64,000 bases of DNA. Source: Pelargonium tetragonum. Lineage: Eukaryota; Streptophyta; Magnoliopsida; Geraniales; Geraniaceae. Made by a program: the position numbers and the translations under genes. Under the pieces are notes generated by a model that saw only the letters and a list, made by a program, of their open reading frames with translations, ran no database searches and had not been told where the DNA came from. Location: NCBI GenBank assembly GCA_036897445.1, contig JAYMTL010000028.1, forward strand, positions 62,001 to 126,000, written 5' to 3'. Below are positions 40,701 through 51,433 of this stretch, piece by piece (the stretch's first letter is position 1; every line of letters begins with the position of its first letter).

Positions 40701-43006
40701 TCTGGAAGAACAGAATTACTATAGCTGAAAGAGTATATTATTTGATTGAATTTAATAAACAGGACCCCTTTAACTTTTAGATAGTAGATAGAGCTTGAGT
40801 TACGGGAGCTTGTAGAAACTATCCTATAAACCGGGTCGAGAAATTTAGATTAAGCGCAGTAAAACGCTCGGTTTCATCCCAATACAAGAAAGGTTAAAAA
40901 CTTTATTGGCTGTGTACTTCTATATATACTTAGAAACTAGTTTGGAAGGTGGGGAACTCCTCAAGAGCAAAAGTAAAGTAGGGTCTTAAAACTAAACTAG
41001 CTTTTTATGAGTATTTACTTTATTATTGAAATATACAAGATACCTGGCACCCGCTTGTAAATAGGATTCACACCCTAAACCTCTTGACAAAAATTATCCC
41101 GTTAAAAACCGCTAACAAAAAGGAAGAACATAGGGAAATAAGGGCTTCAATTAAATTTTGAGATTCTACCAGCTCTTAACTATACATTCCCCTTGTTTTT
41201 TTAATTACTGCGCATACCTCCTCTAGCTTCTTACAACTCGATTTATAGCTTATGGCTAGACTCATTTACTAAAGGTTGCTGTTTCTAGTTCTAGGGTAAC
41301 CCCTGTTTTTGTGATAGTGAGAGTCCCCCTACTTTTGTTGGATGTAGATTCAGATTCTTTTATTTAGTTTAGGAAGCTGCTCTCAGGCAACCAGGAAAAC
41401 TCCAGTTTGATTTTATCTTCGATACCTCGCTTCATTAGCGTTACCTAAGGGAGTACTTTTTGATATTGTTGTTTATATTATAATTATAACAGGGTTTATA
41501 CCTGCATACACGAGCCCTAGATTTGAGTTTTACCGCGTAAATGAAGTTTGCTTTTACAGGTTTTTAGGTTTTATAATGCCAACCTAAGGGTTTAAAAGCG
41601 CATTTTTTAGTTCCATAAACTAAAGGTACTCTATTAAAATTTTTTTATTTAAACGCAGCAGTTGGGTATATAAGGTTAATTTGTCTCCTATACATTTTCA
41701 GTACGAGTAAACCCCAAATTCCTTGAGTATTTAATAACAAGCCCCTTATACTTCTGCGCGGGACTTTAAAGATTTGTTAAAGCAAAGCAACCCATTATAC
41801 GAATATACGAAAACCTATATGTAAAGCTCGTAACTTAGGAATGACAGCTTACTCTAATCTAGTTAGTGAAATTCCTTTGAAAGCCATGAATTTCACTTTG
41901 ATGAAAGTAAATACTACTTGAAAAACGAGAAAACGCCCCTTCATTTCTCAAAACTCAGCCTCTTGCTAAGCCTAAATTACTTCTTTATTCTTTACGTTAA
42001 GAAAGTTTAATTCCTAGTATCAATTATACCCCTAGAAAACAAAAATGACACAAGCAAGGTAGACCCACTAAACGCAACACTACTAGCTTCAAAGCATAAT
42101 TAAGAGCTTTGTTCTTGACTAAATCACATTGCCCTTCTTATGGGCCCCTTAATAAAGTTATATCTGTACAATTCCGGTCTAGAGGGGGCTCCTTTAAGAG
42201 CTACTATAAAAATCATTATTACAAGTTACCGAAGAATTTAATTAATTCCGACTCTCCGCATTTTAGGGGTTGAAGTACATAGGACCCTTTTACAAAGGGA
42301 GGTGACTTCTCTAAAGGGTTTCGAAGTCAAACTAAGATCCTATCCTTTTTAGGCTTACATCTGAATTTTGAGTTTTAAAAGTGCAATTTAGGGTACCCGT
42401 TTATAATTACAAAAAGGTATCCAGAACTCTCTTCCAAAAAGTCAAAAACCCCTTTTTTACTATTATCTATTATATTAAATAAGAGGAGCGAGATTCAAGT
42501 TATTTACAATACCTCTTGTTTTCGTGCAAAGACAAGGCCTCGAAGAGAAAACTTGAATACAATTTGCTTCAATTTTGTACCCTACCAAGTGCCTTATTAT
42601 ACCCCGGCCAGGGGCACCTTTTCCTGGATAAAAAGGCTTTTCGAAGACATTAAAACGGATGGGTTAAAGTTAGTCGCCAGTCTCAATATTTAAAAAGCGT
42701 TCTAATTTTTAAGGGAATCTTTCTCCAAATGGGTAGTTTATCCGGGATTTTTCCGTAATAGAGAGGGGGTGCCCCGATAAAACTTAATCTTTATTGTACA
42801 AATCAGTTCTTAATGAGAATATTGAAGCAAAAAAAAGGGTTTTACTGAGCAATAGCAAAGAAAGAGATAGTAGTTTTTTGCTTAATTCGGAATCTAAAAG
42901 CCCCGAGCGGCAGAGAGAGATAGGCGTAGTTTTAAGGAGACCTGTTTTACAACTAGCGACGTGTGGCCTACATTTAACCTGCTGAAGTCCGGAAGATGGA
43001 GTCTCT
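34701..43006. other. Non-coding A+T-rich spacer
   Basis: About 8.3 kb without a supportable gene. Frames of 65-75 codons at 36099-36326, 38749-38967 (minus) and 38843-39040 overlap each other or carry no motif. Small G+C hairpins occur, for example CCCC/GGGG at 42602-42614, TCCC/GGGA at 39751-39762 and CCCTTT/AAAGGG at about 42286-42300. The stretch 42890-43006 is G+C-richer than its surroundings and leads into the family A unit. Confidence 0.5.
36091..36135 (+). pseudogene. tRNA-like 3' fragment
   Basis: GCATCTAATGAAGGCCATAGG followed by TTCGAATCGTC resembles the anticodon-to-T-arm part of organellar tRNAs that read GGCCATAGGTTCGAATCCTGTC, such as plant mitochondrial tRNA-Pro. The second half of the T-stem does not pair, the anticodon loop is missing (GCATCT runs almost straight into GAAGGCC), and no acceptor stem is visible. 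I infer a decayed tRNA piece. The T-loop word alone is common to many tRNAs, so the family assignment is weak. Confidence 0.3.
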
Positions 43007-43130
43007 CTTACCGACTGTAGCGAAGCGTAGGTAATGTAATTACTATAGTTTAATGAGCAAGCATACATACACTAGTACACCTTCTTATTCTTCTTTTGAC
43101 TTATCTTTCCTTCTTTCTTATTTGTACTAA
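43007..43130 (+). repeat. Repeat family A, near-complete unit
   Basis: Core CTTACCGACTGTAGCGAAGC then TAGGTAATGTAATTACTATAG (43007-43046), a TACATACACTA box (about 43063-43073), and the pyrimidine tail CTTCTTATTCTTCTTTTGAC. The core can fold with TTACC (43008-43012) paired to GGTAA (about 43030-43034). It heads a 0.9-kb cluster continuing to 43.93 kb, whose middle (TAGCTATATTCTTA, GCTATACCTGTCTT) also shares words with the 59.6-61.7 kb array. Confidence 0.75.
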
Positions 43131-43604
43131 CTTACTGACCTAGCAGGCTTCCTCGACCTAGACTTTGTTCTTGACCTCTCTTCCTTTGTTGCTTGTTTGA
43201 CTTGTTTTAGCAGGCTTAAGTGATTTACTTGTTTCTTTGTTCTTCTGTATCATACTCCTGTAGCTGTTAGCTATACCCTACCTTTTGTTGTTAGAAGATA
43301 GACATGTACTCTTATGCTTATGGGCTATACCTGTCTTAGAAGTCTTTATGGGTGCCTGTACTCTTACTATTGCTACTGTAGCTATATTCTTAATTATATT
43401 ATAGTAATCTATAGTAGTAATTATTTTATATAGTTCTTGTAGTAGTTGTCTTACTCTCTTATAGAGAGTTAGTCTTAGTATATTCTATTAAGTTTAAGTA
43501 ATTATTATATGGAATACGTTTAATAGATAGTAATTGATAAGTTATAAGTGTTATTTTACTTTTTATTTTATATACGATACTATATAGATAGTTTTGTACT
43601 TCTT

Positions 43605-43626
43605 TAATTGCATTACCTCCGATTCC
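43605..43626 (-). repeat. Repeat family A core end, minus strand
   Basis: The minus strand reads GGAATCGGAGGTAATGCAATT, matching the right half of the family A core (CGGAGGTAATG). It faces the unit at 43007 and lies inside the same cluster, so family A copies occur in both orientations. Confidence 0.55.
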
Positions 43627-43827
43627 TTGGGTTTATTAATAGGGGAGCCTTGTTAGGTATAGCTAGTATATTACTTTAATCTATTAATATACTATATAAG
43701 TAATAGATACTGAATTGGGATAGATAGCCTATAAGTTTTAGTTGGTTAAAGGAACTCTTATTGTTTTGTTTTAGTTGTTACTGACATAGGGAGGTTTTGG
43801 CCTTAGAGAATAGAGGTTACGGTTATT

Positions 43828-43910
43828 GTACCTGACTGAAACTTAGTGAGAGAGGGTAACTCACGATAGTATTTAATAGAGTACATAGAGACCTTAACAC
43901 CCACTCACTT
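43828..43910 (+). repeat. Repeat family A, diverged unit
   Basis: TACCTGACTGAAACTTAGTG then GAGGGTAAC (43829-43861), a short linker, then AGTACATAGAGACCTTAACA and CCCACTCACTTTT. TACC and GGTA pair. It closes the 43.0-43.9 kb cluster and resembles the unit at 33843 more than the array units. Confidence 0.65.
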
Positions 43911-44070
43911 TTAGAGACCTTTTCCATTACACACTCTATAATAAAATAGTAGTTCAGTGTATATAATCTTTCTTTATTAGCAGCATAATCTTTCCTGTCT
44001 CTAAGTTCTCTGTCTAGGAATTGGGCCCTCCCAGTAAGAGCTACTGTAATGGATACACTTTCTTTTGTTT

Positions 44071-44211
44071 CGAATTATGACTCAAATTAGAAAAAGATTT
44101 GATGAAGATTTGTCCGCTTTTTCTAAATACCTTTTTATATAACCATTTAGTGTATATAATCATTATTTATCCGTTTCTCAATTTCGATACACTCTCTTGG
44201 TCTCTACTTGA
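44071..44211 (+). repeat. Hairpin repeat family B, copy 3
   Basis: ATGACTCAAATT box (44077-44088), then a 10-bp perfect stem TTAGAAAAAG (44087-44096) with CTTTTTCTAA (44117-44126) around a 20-base loop. Right flank AATACCTTTTTATA as in copy 1; far right CGATACACTCTC and GGTCTCTACTTGAG (about 44185-44211) as in copy 2. The first 22 codons from the ATG form an open frame (start MTQIRKRFDED) that copy 2 keeps only for its first ten codons (MTQFRKRAIS), so I do not treat it as a gene. Confidence 0.65.
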
Positions 44212-47200
44212 GTTTGGGGAATAAGAGAGAATCCCTTTTAGTTAGTTTAGGGAATCAAAGGCATATATATAGTAAAAACTCAATGCCAATTTTATGGTCT
44301 AGAATAGAAGGGTTATCCTCAGTTTAGCTGCCTTCTGAAAAAGAGTATTTCCTTTAGTTTTACAACTTCCTTTTGGATTAGAGATGCAAAGAAGTAAGCA
44401 AGACAGGCTATTCCTTCCTATTTTTCGTGTTTGCCTTGCCTTCTAAATTCCTTTTATTTCTTAGATAGTGCTCCGCTTTACATCGACTTTAACCTTAAAC
44501 TTCAGTAATAAAAAAGGATCCTATTACATGTTACCACCCTATATAATTCACTCTCAAAAGGAAAGAATAGGCAAGTTTTACTTAGTTACAAAATTCCTAG
44601 CGATTTTCATTTAAGGAACTAAAAACACCTGAATGCACTCCCCCTGACTCTCTCCTATTCCTATAAAACTTCCTAAAAAAGGGAAACTCTTCTTTTTGAC
44701 TCATTTTGAAAGGACTTGTTAAAGATATAGCCTAAAAACCAGCTTCTTTAAAAAACTTTGGCTTCCCGAAAAGGCAAGTAATCTAGCCTACGAATTACAA
44801 CCATTACAGAAAAAGAAACTTCTAGGCATCCCCTTTATCTGTTTTGCTTTGTAATTTCATGTACGTTTTTAACTAAGAGGAATCCTGTAAAAGCGGGTAA
44901 CCTTTTTACCTACTTAAACGGATTTTCTTTAATGTCCCGTAATAAAGAGGAAATCCAAGTTAAGAGTCCCTGTCTTAATAAAGTCTTTGCCTCGAATTAT
45001 CCTCAAAAGAGCAGCCCTAAATATCTCGAAAAAGTTACCGAAACCTAATCCCTAGAATTCTTTTCTATATTTTTAAGAGGGCCCGGAGGTTAAAACTTGA
45101 CTAAAAAATTTTTATTGTAGTAGCAGTTCGCTAGAGCACCAAGATCCCTGTACTTGTAGCTCTTGTGTTTTTGTATTCTTAGCTATTATATTCCGGATTA
45201 TCTTAATAGCCTTCTTCTAAGTCTTCGTAGCCGTATATTCCCTCATTATTTGAAACTTTCCTAAATTCTTAGAACTTCTCAAGCAGCTAGTTGCGTTTCT
45301 TAAATCTTTGATTTATAACATTCCTGTCTAAATTAAGCTCATCTCTAAGGAAATGCAGAATGAAGTGCTACCGTTATTTACAAATTTCAAGGCCCCGGAA
45401 AGGCAGCCCTGTTTATTCCCTTAGAAGTGCTCTTGACTTTACTTACTCCTAATTGTACAAATTGGGCACTCTCCTGAAAACTCTTCCGAAAGTATCTAAG
45501 AGTAGTTCCCTTTTTTACTAATTCTACTTATTCAATTCTGAAATGAAACAGAGGTTAGAAGCTTTCCCTTATTACGACAAATTCCTTATCTTTGTCTTTA
45601 GTTTACATATCCTGAGACTTCTAAGACTGAGAAATCCCTATATCTGAAACCTAGAAACATAGAAAGAGTTAGACTTTAATTGAATTACCTCGACTTCTTC
45701 CTCTGTACCTTTCTTTTATTCAGACTTCTTCATCTACCCTTACTCTTCTGTAATTTGGTACTAGCTTAACTTTTACTCATACCCGTGCTTTTATTCTGTA
45801 TCCCCAGTTTCTTTGGAGTCTTAGGACCTATACTTCTCTTCCGTAGCTCTATCTTATCCATACCGTAAACTACTTTAGCTTTAATTCCCCAAGGAGCTTC
45901 CTAATACCTAGAATACCTGCAGCTTTAGATTCAGTAGCCCCTTTCTCAGAAATTTAGCTAAATTCTTTTCTAAACAAGGAAGCGCTGAGTCGTATGTCTA
46001 AAAGAAAGCAGTCTTTGCTTAATAGACCCCTTTTAAGATAAGTCCACGTTTATTACGCTAATTCTAATCATGGTAAGGAGTGGGTACCTTTTTTGCATTT
46101 GGAACATTTAACGCCCAAATTTTTTGATGTTTAGAATTACCTTTTTTATAAAACTAACAGAGTTAAGGGTTTGTTATAATTCACTTGGTAAGGCTTCTTT
46201 CTCGGACAGCAGTCGAGGGGTGTTAAGGCATTCCCAAGTTGCCCTCAGTTCCAGGCCGTTCCTTGTTTACCCACATATATAGGATAAATGTTGTTATTTT
46301 TTGCGATTAAGCAGTTCAAAAAGTTTTTCTGAAATCACTTAGATAGAAAGAGAATATTAGCAGTCTTCTTGAATCCACTATACGCCTATACGCCCTTCCT
46401 ATCCTATACACTACAAGAGAGAATGCCTATAAAAAAGGACTTGATTCCTCTCGCTTTGTCTTTAGTACTAATATTAGAAATGAGTATAAGTAAGTTATTT
46501 AGGAATCTCTTAATTAAGATGATCGAAATAGCGGGGATATTTTCTCGTTATAATTCCATAAAGGAGTGGTTTAATTGGAGCATAGCAAGAGTTATTTAGA
46601 AACCTCCTGTGTCAGTAACTACATAAAGGCAAGAGGTCCTATACCTTAAAGACTACACCTATACTATAATTAACAGGACTTTGTTTATTACAAAACTTAT
46701 TAACTAACTATACTTAGATTACAAATACAAAAAGAATTGTAGAATACTCTCTATACTTACTATTTACCTTATGAACTCTAGAAGAATAAGTAATACCGAC
46801 AGTAATTTCTACAGGCAGCAAGAAGAATTGGGTACCGCTTATAAGACAAGGAATACAAGGGCTCATAAGACTTTTAAGAAAAGGGGTCTTACAGGAAGAG
46901 GTTGGCTTTCAAGATAGAGAGAATTCCTAGGCTTGAAAACATCTTAAAATGCACGATAAACAGGTCTGTAGGAGCACGTTACAGGATCAAAAAGACTATA
47001 TTCAACTCCTAAGATTACCTTAAGAGTCAAGTTATTTTCGCTTTATCTAAGTGATTTAGTTCGCTTACATATTTTATAAATTTGGAAAGCCTTGCCGGGG
47101 TTATATAGGACTCTTGGAGCACCCATGCTATGGGGGGTCAGGGAGTTTTATCGACCATATTAATAAAGTAAGATTGAATAAAGGCTAACAAGGAATCCGA

Positions 47201-48136
47201 ATAGACTAACAATATATGAGTCTATCTAGATCTTGAAATGTATAAAATAGGCCCAATATTCTATAGAATTACTTGCTGTAGGTAGATAATGAATAGGTAA
47301 AAACAAGGATTTTGGAACAAATCTTGGATAGGGAAATTCTCTATTAAAAAGGCTTTATAGGTTAAAGATTTTTTGGGGAAGTTAAAGGGCCCTATTTAAG
47401 AGAATAGTGTGCAAGGTCTTTTCTATAATATTTTTGTGGTGCTACTGCTTGTAGAAAGTAAGGCCAGTCGTGTTAGAAAAAGGAAGCAGGATTTTTCATA
47501 TACTAATCTTGTTACTCTATAAACAATCAAAGCGTTAACTGCTAAGTATCCAACTTGTGGAATTCCCTTAAGAAAGAGCTCTCCAGCAGGGAAGGCTACG
47601 AATCCTGATACCCTAAGGTATTCTGATCTCCTCTAAAGGGAGTTTTTACTAACTATTACTTTATTATATGACTTATATACTTGCGGATACTGTAGAATTA
47701 AAGGGCTTTCCAAGGCTTTAGGCCTACTAAATATTTCAGAGTATACATTACTTAAGGTATCCCATTAATATTGAGTATTTGGGTGCTGGGGTTACTTTAT
47801 TTTAAAGTCAATTTCTTTCTTACATCCTATTTAAATGAAAGTTTGCTAACCTTCCCTGTAAATGACAAAGAAATTCACTTTCACTAAAAAGCCGGTTTAA
47901 TCAAAAGAGGAATTCCAAAGAATAAAGTGCTACTAAAAAGTTTTTTAAGCTTACACTAGTTGTTTTGTTGAATTCAAAAGGAACCGCATGCTTTAGAACA
48001 TAAAGTAATGAAGACGCTAGGCCAGGGCTTTTAGCTACCAATTTTGATTTTATGAGAGACTTGGTTTAGATAACCCAGGAAAAGTTAGATCCACTAAGGT
48101 AAGGTATTTACAAGGTTCTAGTAAAAAAAAGGGCTC
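44212..48136. other. Non-coding spacer with a third C-skewed stretch
   Basis: No supportable gene; the 76-codon frame at 46369-46599 is unrecognised. Between about 45100 and 46000 the plus strand is again C-rich and G-poor (CTTCTTCATCTACCC, CTACCCTTACTC). A tight hairpin CCCAT-GCT-ATGGG sits at 47122-47134. At 46212-46229 the word GTCGAGGGGTGTTAAGGC looks like a Ser/Leu tRNA D-arm but nothing else of a tRNA follows. Confidence 0.5.
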
Positions 48137-48158
48137 TATATACTATATATAGTATATA
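48137..48158. repeat. 22-bp perfect palindrome
   Basis: A self-complementary run of alternating TA steps centred on TATA with internal TATATACTA and TAGTATATA halves. It could extrude a cruciform. Perfect 22-bp palindromes are uncommon, although T/A-only sequence raises the chance rate. Confidence 0.7.
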
Positions 48159-49078
48159 CTTTCACACGATTCATTGACAAGTTCAAGGGTGGGAAACCTT
48201 TACTATTATAGAATAAAAGAATAACCAAAAGCCTTCGAAAACTTCCACTTAAGCAGACCCCTTAATTAATAATTAATTCAGGGTCAGGAAAAGGTATATT
48301 CTAGGCTACATTTGCTTTGTTCAGATCAGGAAAGTAAGAAGGAACCCTCTCATACTTTTAGCTTGGGTTCTTCCATTCCCCAATGCATTTACTTTATCCA
48401 GAATTGGAAACATAGGAATGCAAAAGAAACTTCCCCCGCCTTGATACTCTAGACTTTTAAATAAATACCCTGCTTTAGTAGGCGCCCTGGTTTACACTTA
48501 GTATTAGATAAGAAGGAATTCCGTCTTTTATTCCCACAGCTCGAGTTACTTTAGCCTTTTTATACAATTAAATTACACAAGGACTTATCGAATCCAAGAC
48601 TTAAGGGACCTCTCGATTTTATGACTTGGATCTTACCCCGCTTTTTAGAGTTTTTTTTAAGAGCCCCTTTATTCTAGGAAAGTTTTGTCCTATAAACCTA
48701 TAAATAAGAATTGAAGCAGTAAAGCTACAGATAGAGAATATAGCCCAAAAGAGTATAGTAGTTAGGAAAGAGGGGTATAGCGCTGGGAAAAAGGGATACA
48801 TTAAGAAGTCAGAGTACAGCTAAAGTAGAGAGAAGTAGCTATTACCCAGATTTCAGTTAGTTATTTTCTTCCAGGATTATGTGTCACCCAAAAAGTTTAA
48901 AAGAAATGTGTACAAGTTTTCAAATAAGTAGAGTTTAAGTATGTTTTCACTGAATAAGGAATAAGGTAGAGTCTGGGTAACTAAGTCAGTAAGGATGCCC
49001 TTATAATTTCTAAGAAGCAAGAATCCCATTAGGTTAGGGAGGAGATAAAGAACTTTGTAGGTTGCTTTTGTGTTCCTA

Positions 49079-49113
49079 GGGGGGTTCTTCCCCGGTTCCC
49101 CGGGCATTTTTTT
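49079..49113 (+). terminator. G+C-rich hairpin followed by seven T (terminator-like)
   Basis: GGGG (49081-49084) pairs with CCCC (49090-49093) around TTCTT; overlapping it, CCGG (49092-49095) can pair with CCGG (49100-49103). A run of seven T (49107-49113) starts three bases after the second stem. The shape is that of an intrinsic terminator on the plus strand, but no supportable gene lies upstream on that strand; the frame over it runs the other way. It may equally be an isolated G+C cluster. Confidence 0.3.
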
Positions 49114-50191
49114 AGGGATTAGCCAAAACTAAAAAGGATTTTTATTAAGTGTAAGTCTACTAGTTAATATTCCAGGTTTTTGGCCCTATAAATTCAATTT
49201 TGGTAGGGGCGGTTTCCTATAAGCGGAAGTCTTTCTATAAATAACTCTAAATTAGCAATAAGGGCGGGATTGGGTTTTTCGTATCGCAATTTTTATAAGC
49301 CATTATTTTAATTTAAGTTAAGGTTTTGCAACTCTGCGGATTTTTCTACCTATTATTTTTTAAGGATTAAGGCTTTAATTACTTTTTTTATACAGGTTTG
49401 GATTTAAACTCAGAGAAATGCCCCTTTTGACAAGAAAATGAACTTAGGATCTTAAACAGAGAAAAATTTTTCTATTACTCGGCGAGTTGTTTCCTTATTC
49501 TTACTACTAGGATACCAGTGTATCCTCATAAAGGGCAAAATTTAAAGAGTAAAAGCAGCGCTTTTTTAGTCATTTTGTAATAAAAGCCGGCGTCCCCTCT
49601 TTTCTCTCAAAAAACTTTCTAAATGAATAATTTCAGACTTTTGTAACTAGAAGAATTCTTGGTATTGAATCCATTTACTGAAGGACAAGAGCTCCCTCTT
49701 ATCTATAAATAAGAGCCCCTATATAAGTATTCTTTTAGAGGCGGCTTTTTTCTATTTCAGCTTCTCGATTAGTGTATCTGACCCCTTTGTTATGTATTCC
49801 TTTTTAGTTACTCCCTAAATTCTACTTAAATTTTATTCTCCTAGCGTGAATTTCCTTTGAGCAGCTAAAATCCCCGAGGAATAGGATCTACTAAAGCACA
49901 CATGGTTTTTTCTTTCCAGGAACCCCTTAGTACAAAAACAGCTTATTAAACCCTCGTTAAATATACCGCGGAGCCTCAGGCCCTATATCAAGGAAGGGAA
50001 ATGAGAAAAGGCGAGGTATTTGCACTCTAAACTAAATTTGGTATTGTTCAACCTATTAAAATTTTTTACGCTATAGCATATAACTCTGCCTCTTAATTAG
50101 TAAACTATATAAGATTTTCCTTTCAACAGGCTAATTTGTCTTTTTAGGACTGCTAAACAATCAACAAAAAGGGGTTTTATTGCACTTGTTA

Positions 50192-50210
50192 TACCTTAAA
50201 TTATAAGGTA
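50192..50210. repeat. Small hairpin, 7-bp arms
   Basis: TACCTTA, loop AATTA, TAAGGTA. A simple A+T-rich stem; the arms recall the TTACC/GGTAA outer stem of family A but no core word is present. Confidence 0.45.
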
Positions 50211-51360
50211 AGGGATGTTTAAAATCCTAGCTAGAAAAGCCTTTTTGTAGGAATATGTAACCCAAGGTCTCTCTTTTATAAATTTATAAAGAAGTTTACC
50301 CTTGTTTTTAGAACTACCACTCTAATTTTCGGGGCTCTGGTTAGTCCTTTTTAGAGGGATCCCCTATGCAAAGGTTTTTCTGATAATAACGTATTTGTAT
50401 CGAGGTTAATTGCTTTACTGTAGTCAGGTCTTGCTTTTAAAATCCTTAGTAGTATTCTGTATATTTATGAAACTTTGTTTCTTTTTTTTGTCGAAGTGCC
50501 GACCTTTTCCTAATATTTTTTGTTTACTGTATACTTTATTTGCAGAGTACCTTTACGTGCACAAACAAATAGCATAGCAGGGAAATCCCGGGGAATATAT
50601 TTCTCTTAATATGGTTTTACGGGGCCAACCCAACCCTATAAGCCCCTAGTCTTGGTATTGGTATTTAGAACTGGATAAAGCGTAGCTTTTTCTTCCGAAA
50701 TAGACCTAGACCAATACCTTTTTGTTTTTTCTTTTCATATTTTCCGATTAAAGTATACCCCTTAATAATATAGTATAGCGTATAGCTTCTGGAAGTCTCT
50801 CTAGTTCCCGCAGTTCTAGTTATATTCCTGTTATTAGATTAGCGGTAATGATAAAAGGGTTTTGTTGGGAGGCATAAGCAAGAGTGGGTTAGAAACAAGT
50901 AAGGGCTCCTTCTTTCCCCTTTGGTTACTAGGATATTGTACTGGTTATAAACTCTCACTCTAGTCAAAAATAAAGGACAAAAAACTTCTTACTCTCTAGG
51001 GATCCTTTCGAGGTTTGTTGTATTCATGTCTTAAAATTCGTAGTCAGTAATATATTATAACCAAATAGCTTGACTTTTCAGGGCACTTTTTACTATTCAA
51101 AATTAGGACCGCTTAAAAGTACCCAACCTCTACTTTACTTTATGATTTTTGTTGGAATTCTCCCTCTGTTTTATACTGTCAAAAGCCCGCGTCTACCCGC
51201 GAACTGCCTGCAGGATTTGTAAACGAGGATAATGTAGCATATCGCTGTTATTTTATTCCCTAGAGCTATATTCTGATCACTATCTCTTAACCCGCGTGTT
51301 TTAGATTGTTACTGCTATAGAGAGGAGCCTGATAGACTTTAGAGGGTTACACTATATACT

Positions 51361-51433
51361 GAGGGGTGCCGAAGAAGGTAATGTAATTAATAGTATAATA
51401 AAATCCTACTTTCGCTATTAATTACATTACCTT
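51361..51433. repeat. 19-bp perfect inverted repeat from two facing family A ends
   Basis: AAGGTAATGTAATTAATAG (51375-51393) is matched by its exact complement at 51415-51433, with a 21-base loop. The arm sequence is the right end of the family A core (GGTAATGTAATTA as at 43.03 kb), and GAGGGGTGCCGAAG just before it is an eroded core. So two family A ends face each other at close range. Exact arms despite heavy decay elsewhere point to recent formation or to upkeep by gene conversion. Confidence 0.75.

Larger units (their letters stand above)
48159..51374. other. Non-coding A+T-rich spacer
   Basis: No supportable gene. Two minus-strand frames (48619-48801, 60 codons, hydrophobic; 48877-49107, 76 codons) are unrecognised. 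TTAATTA-A-TAATTAA, a near-continuous A+T palindrome, is at about 48266-48281. The G+C-rich hairpin at 49.08 kb and a small hairpin at 50.2 kb are listed separately. Confidence 0.5.

Noticed and set aside
42784-43068. 94-codon minus-strand frame, with a 63-codon plus frame inside it
   Set aside because: The minus-strand frame runs through the family A core and its downstream linker; its product has no family resemblance and the repeat explains the sequence better.
44077-44145. Small frame starting MTQIRKRFDED in family B copy 3
   Set aside because: Copy 2 keeps only the first ten codons and copy 1 lacks the start; the shared words are explained by the hairpin repeat.
46205-46260. GTCGAGGGGTGTTAAGGC, a Ser/Leu tRNA D-arm-like word
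   Set aside because: No anticodon arm, T-arm or acceptor stem follows in the right range.
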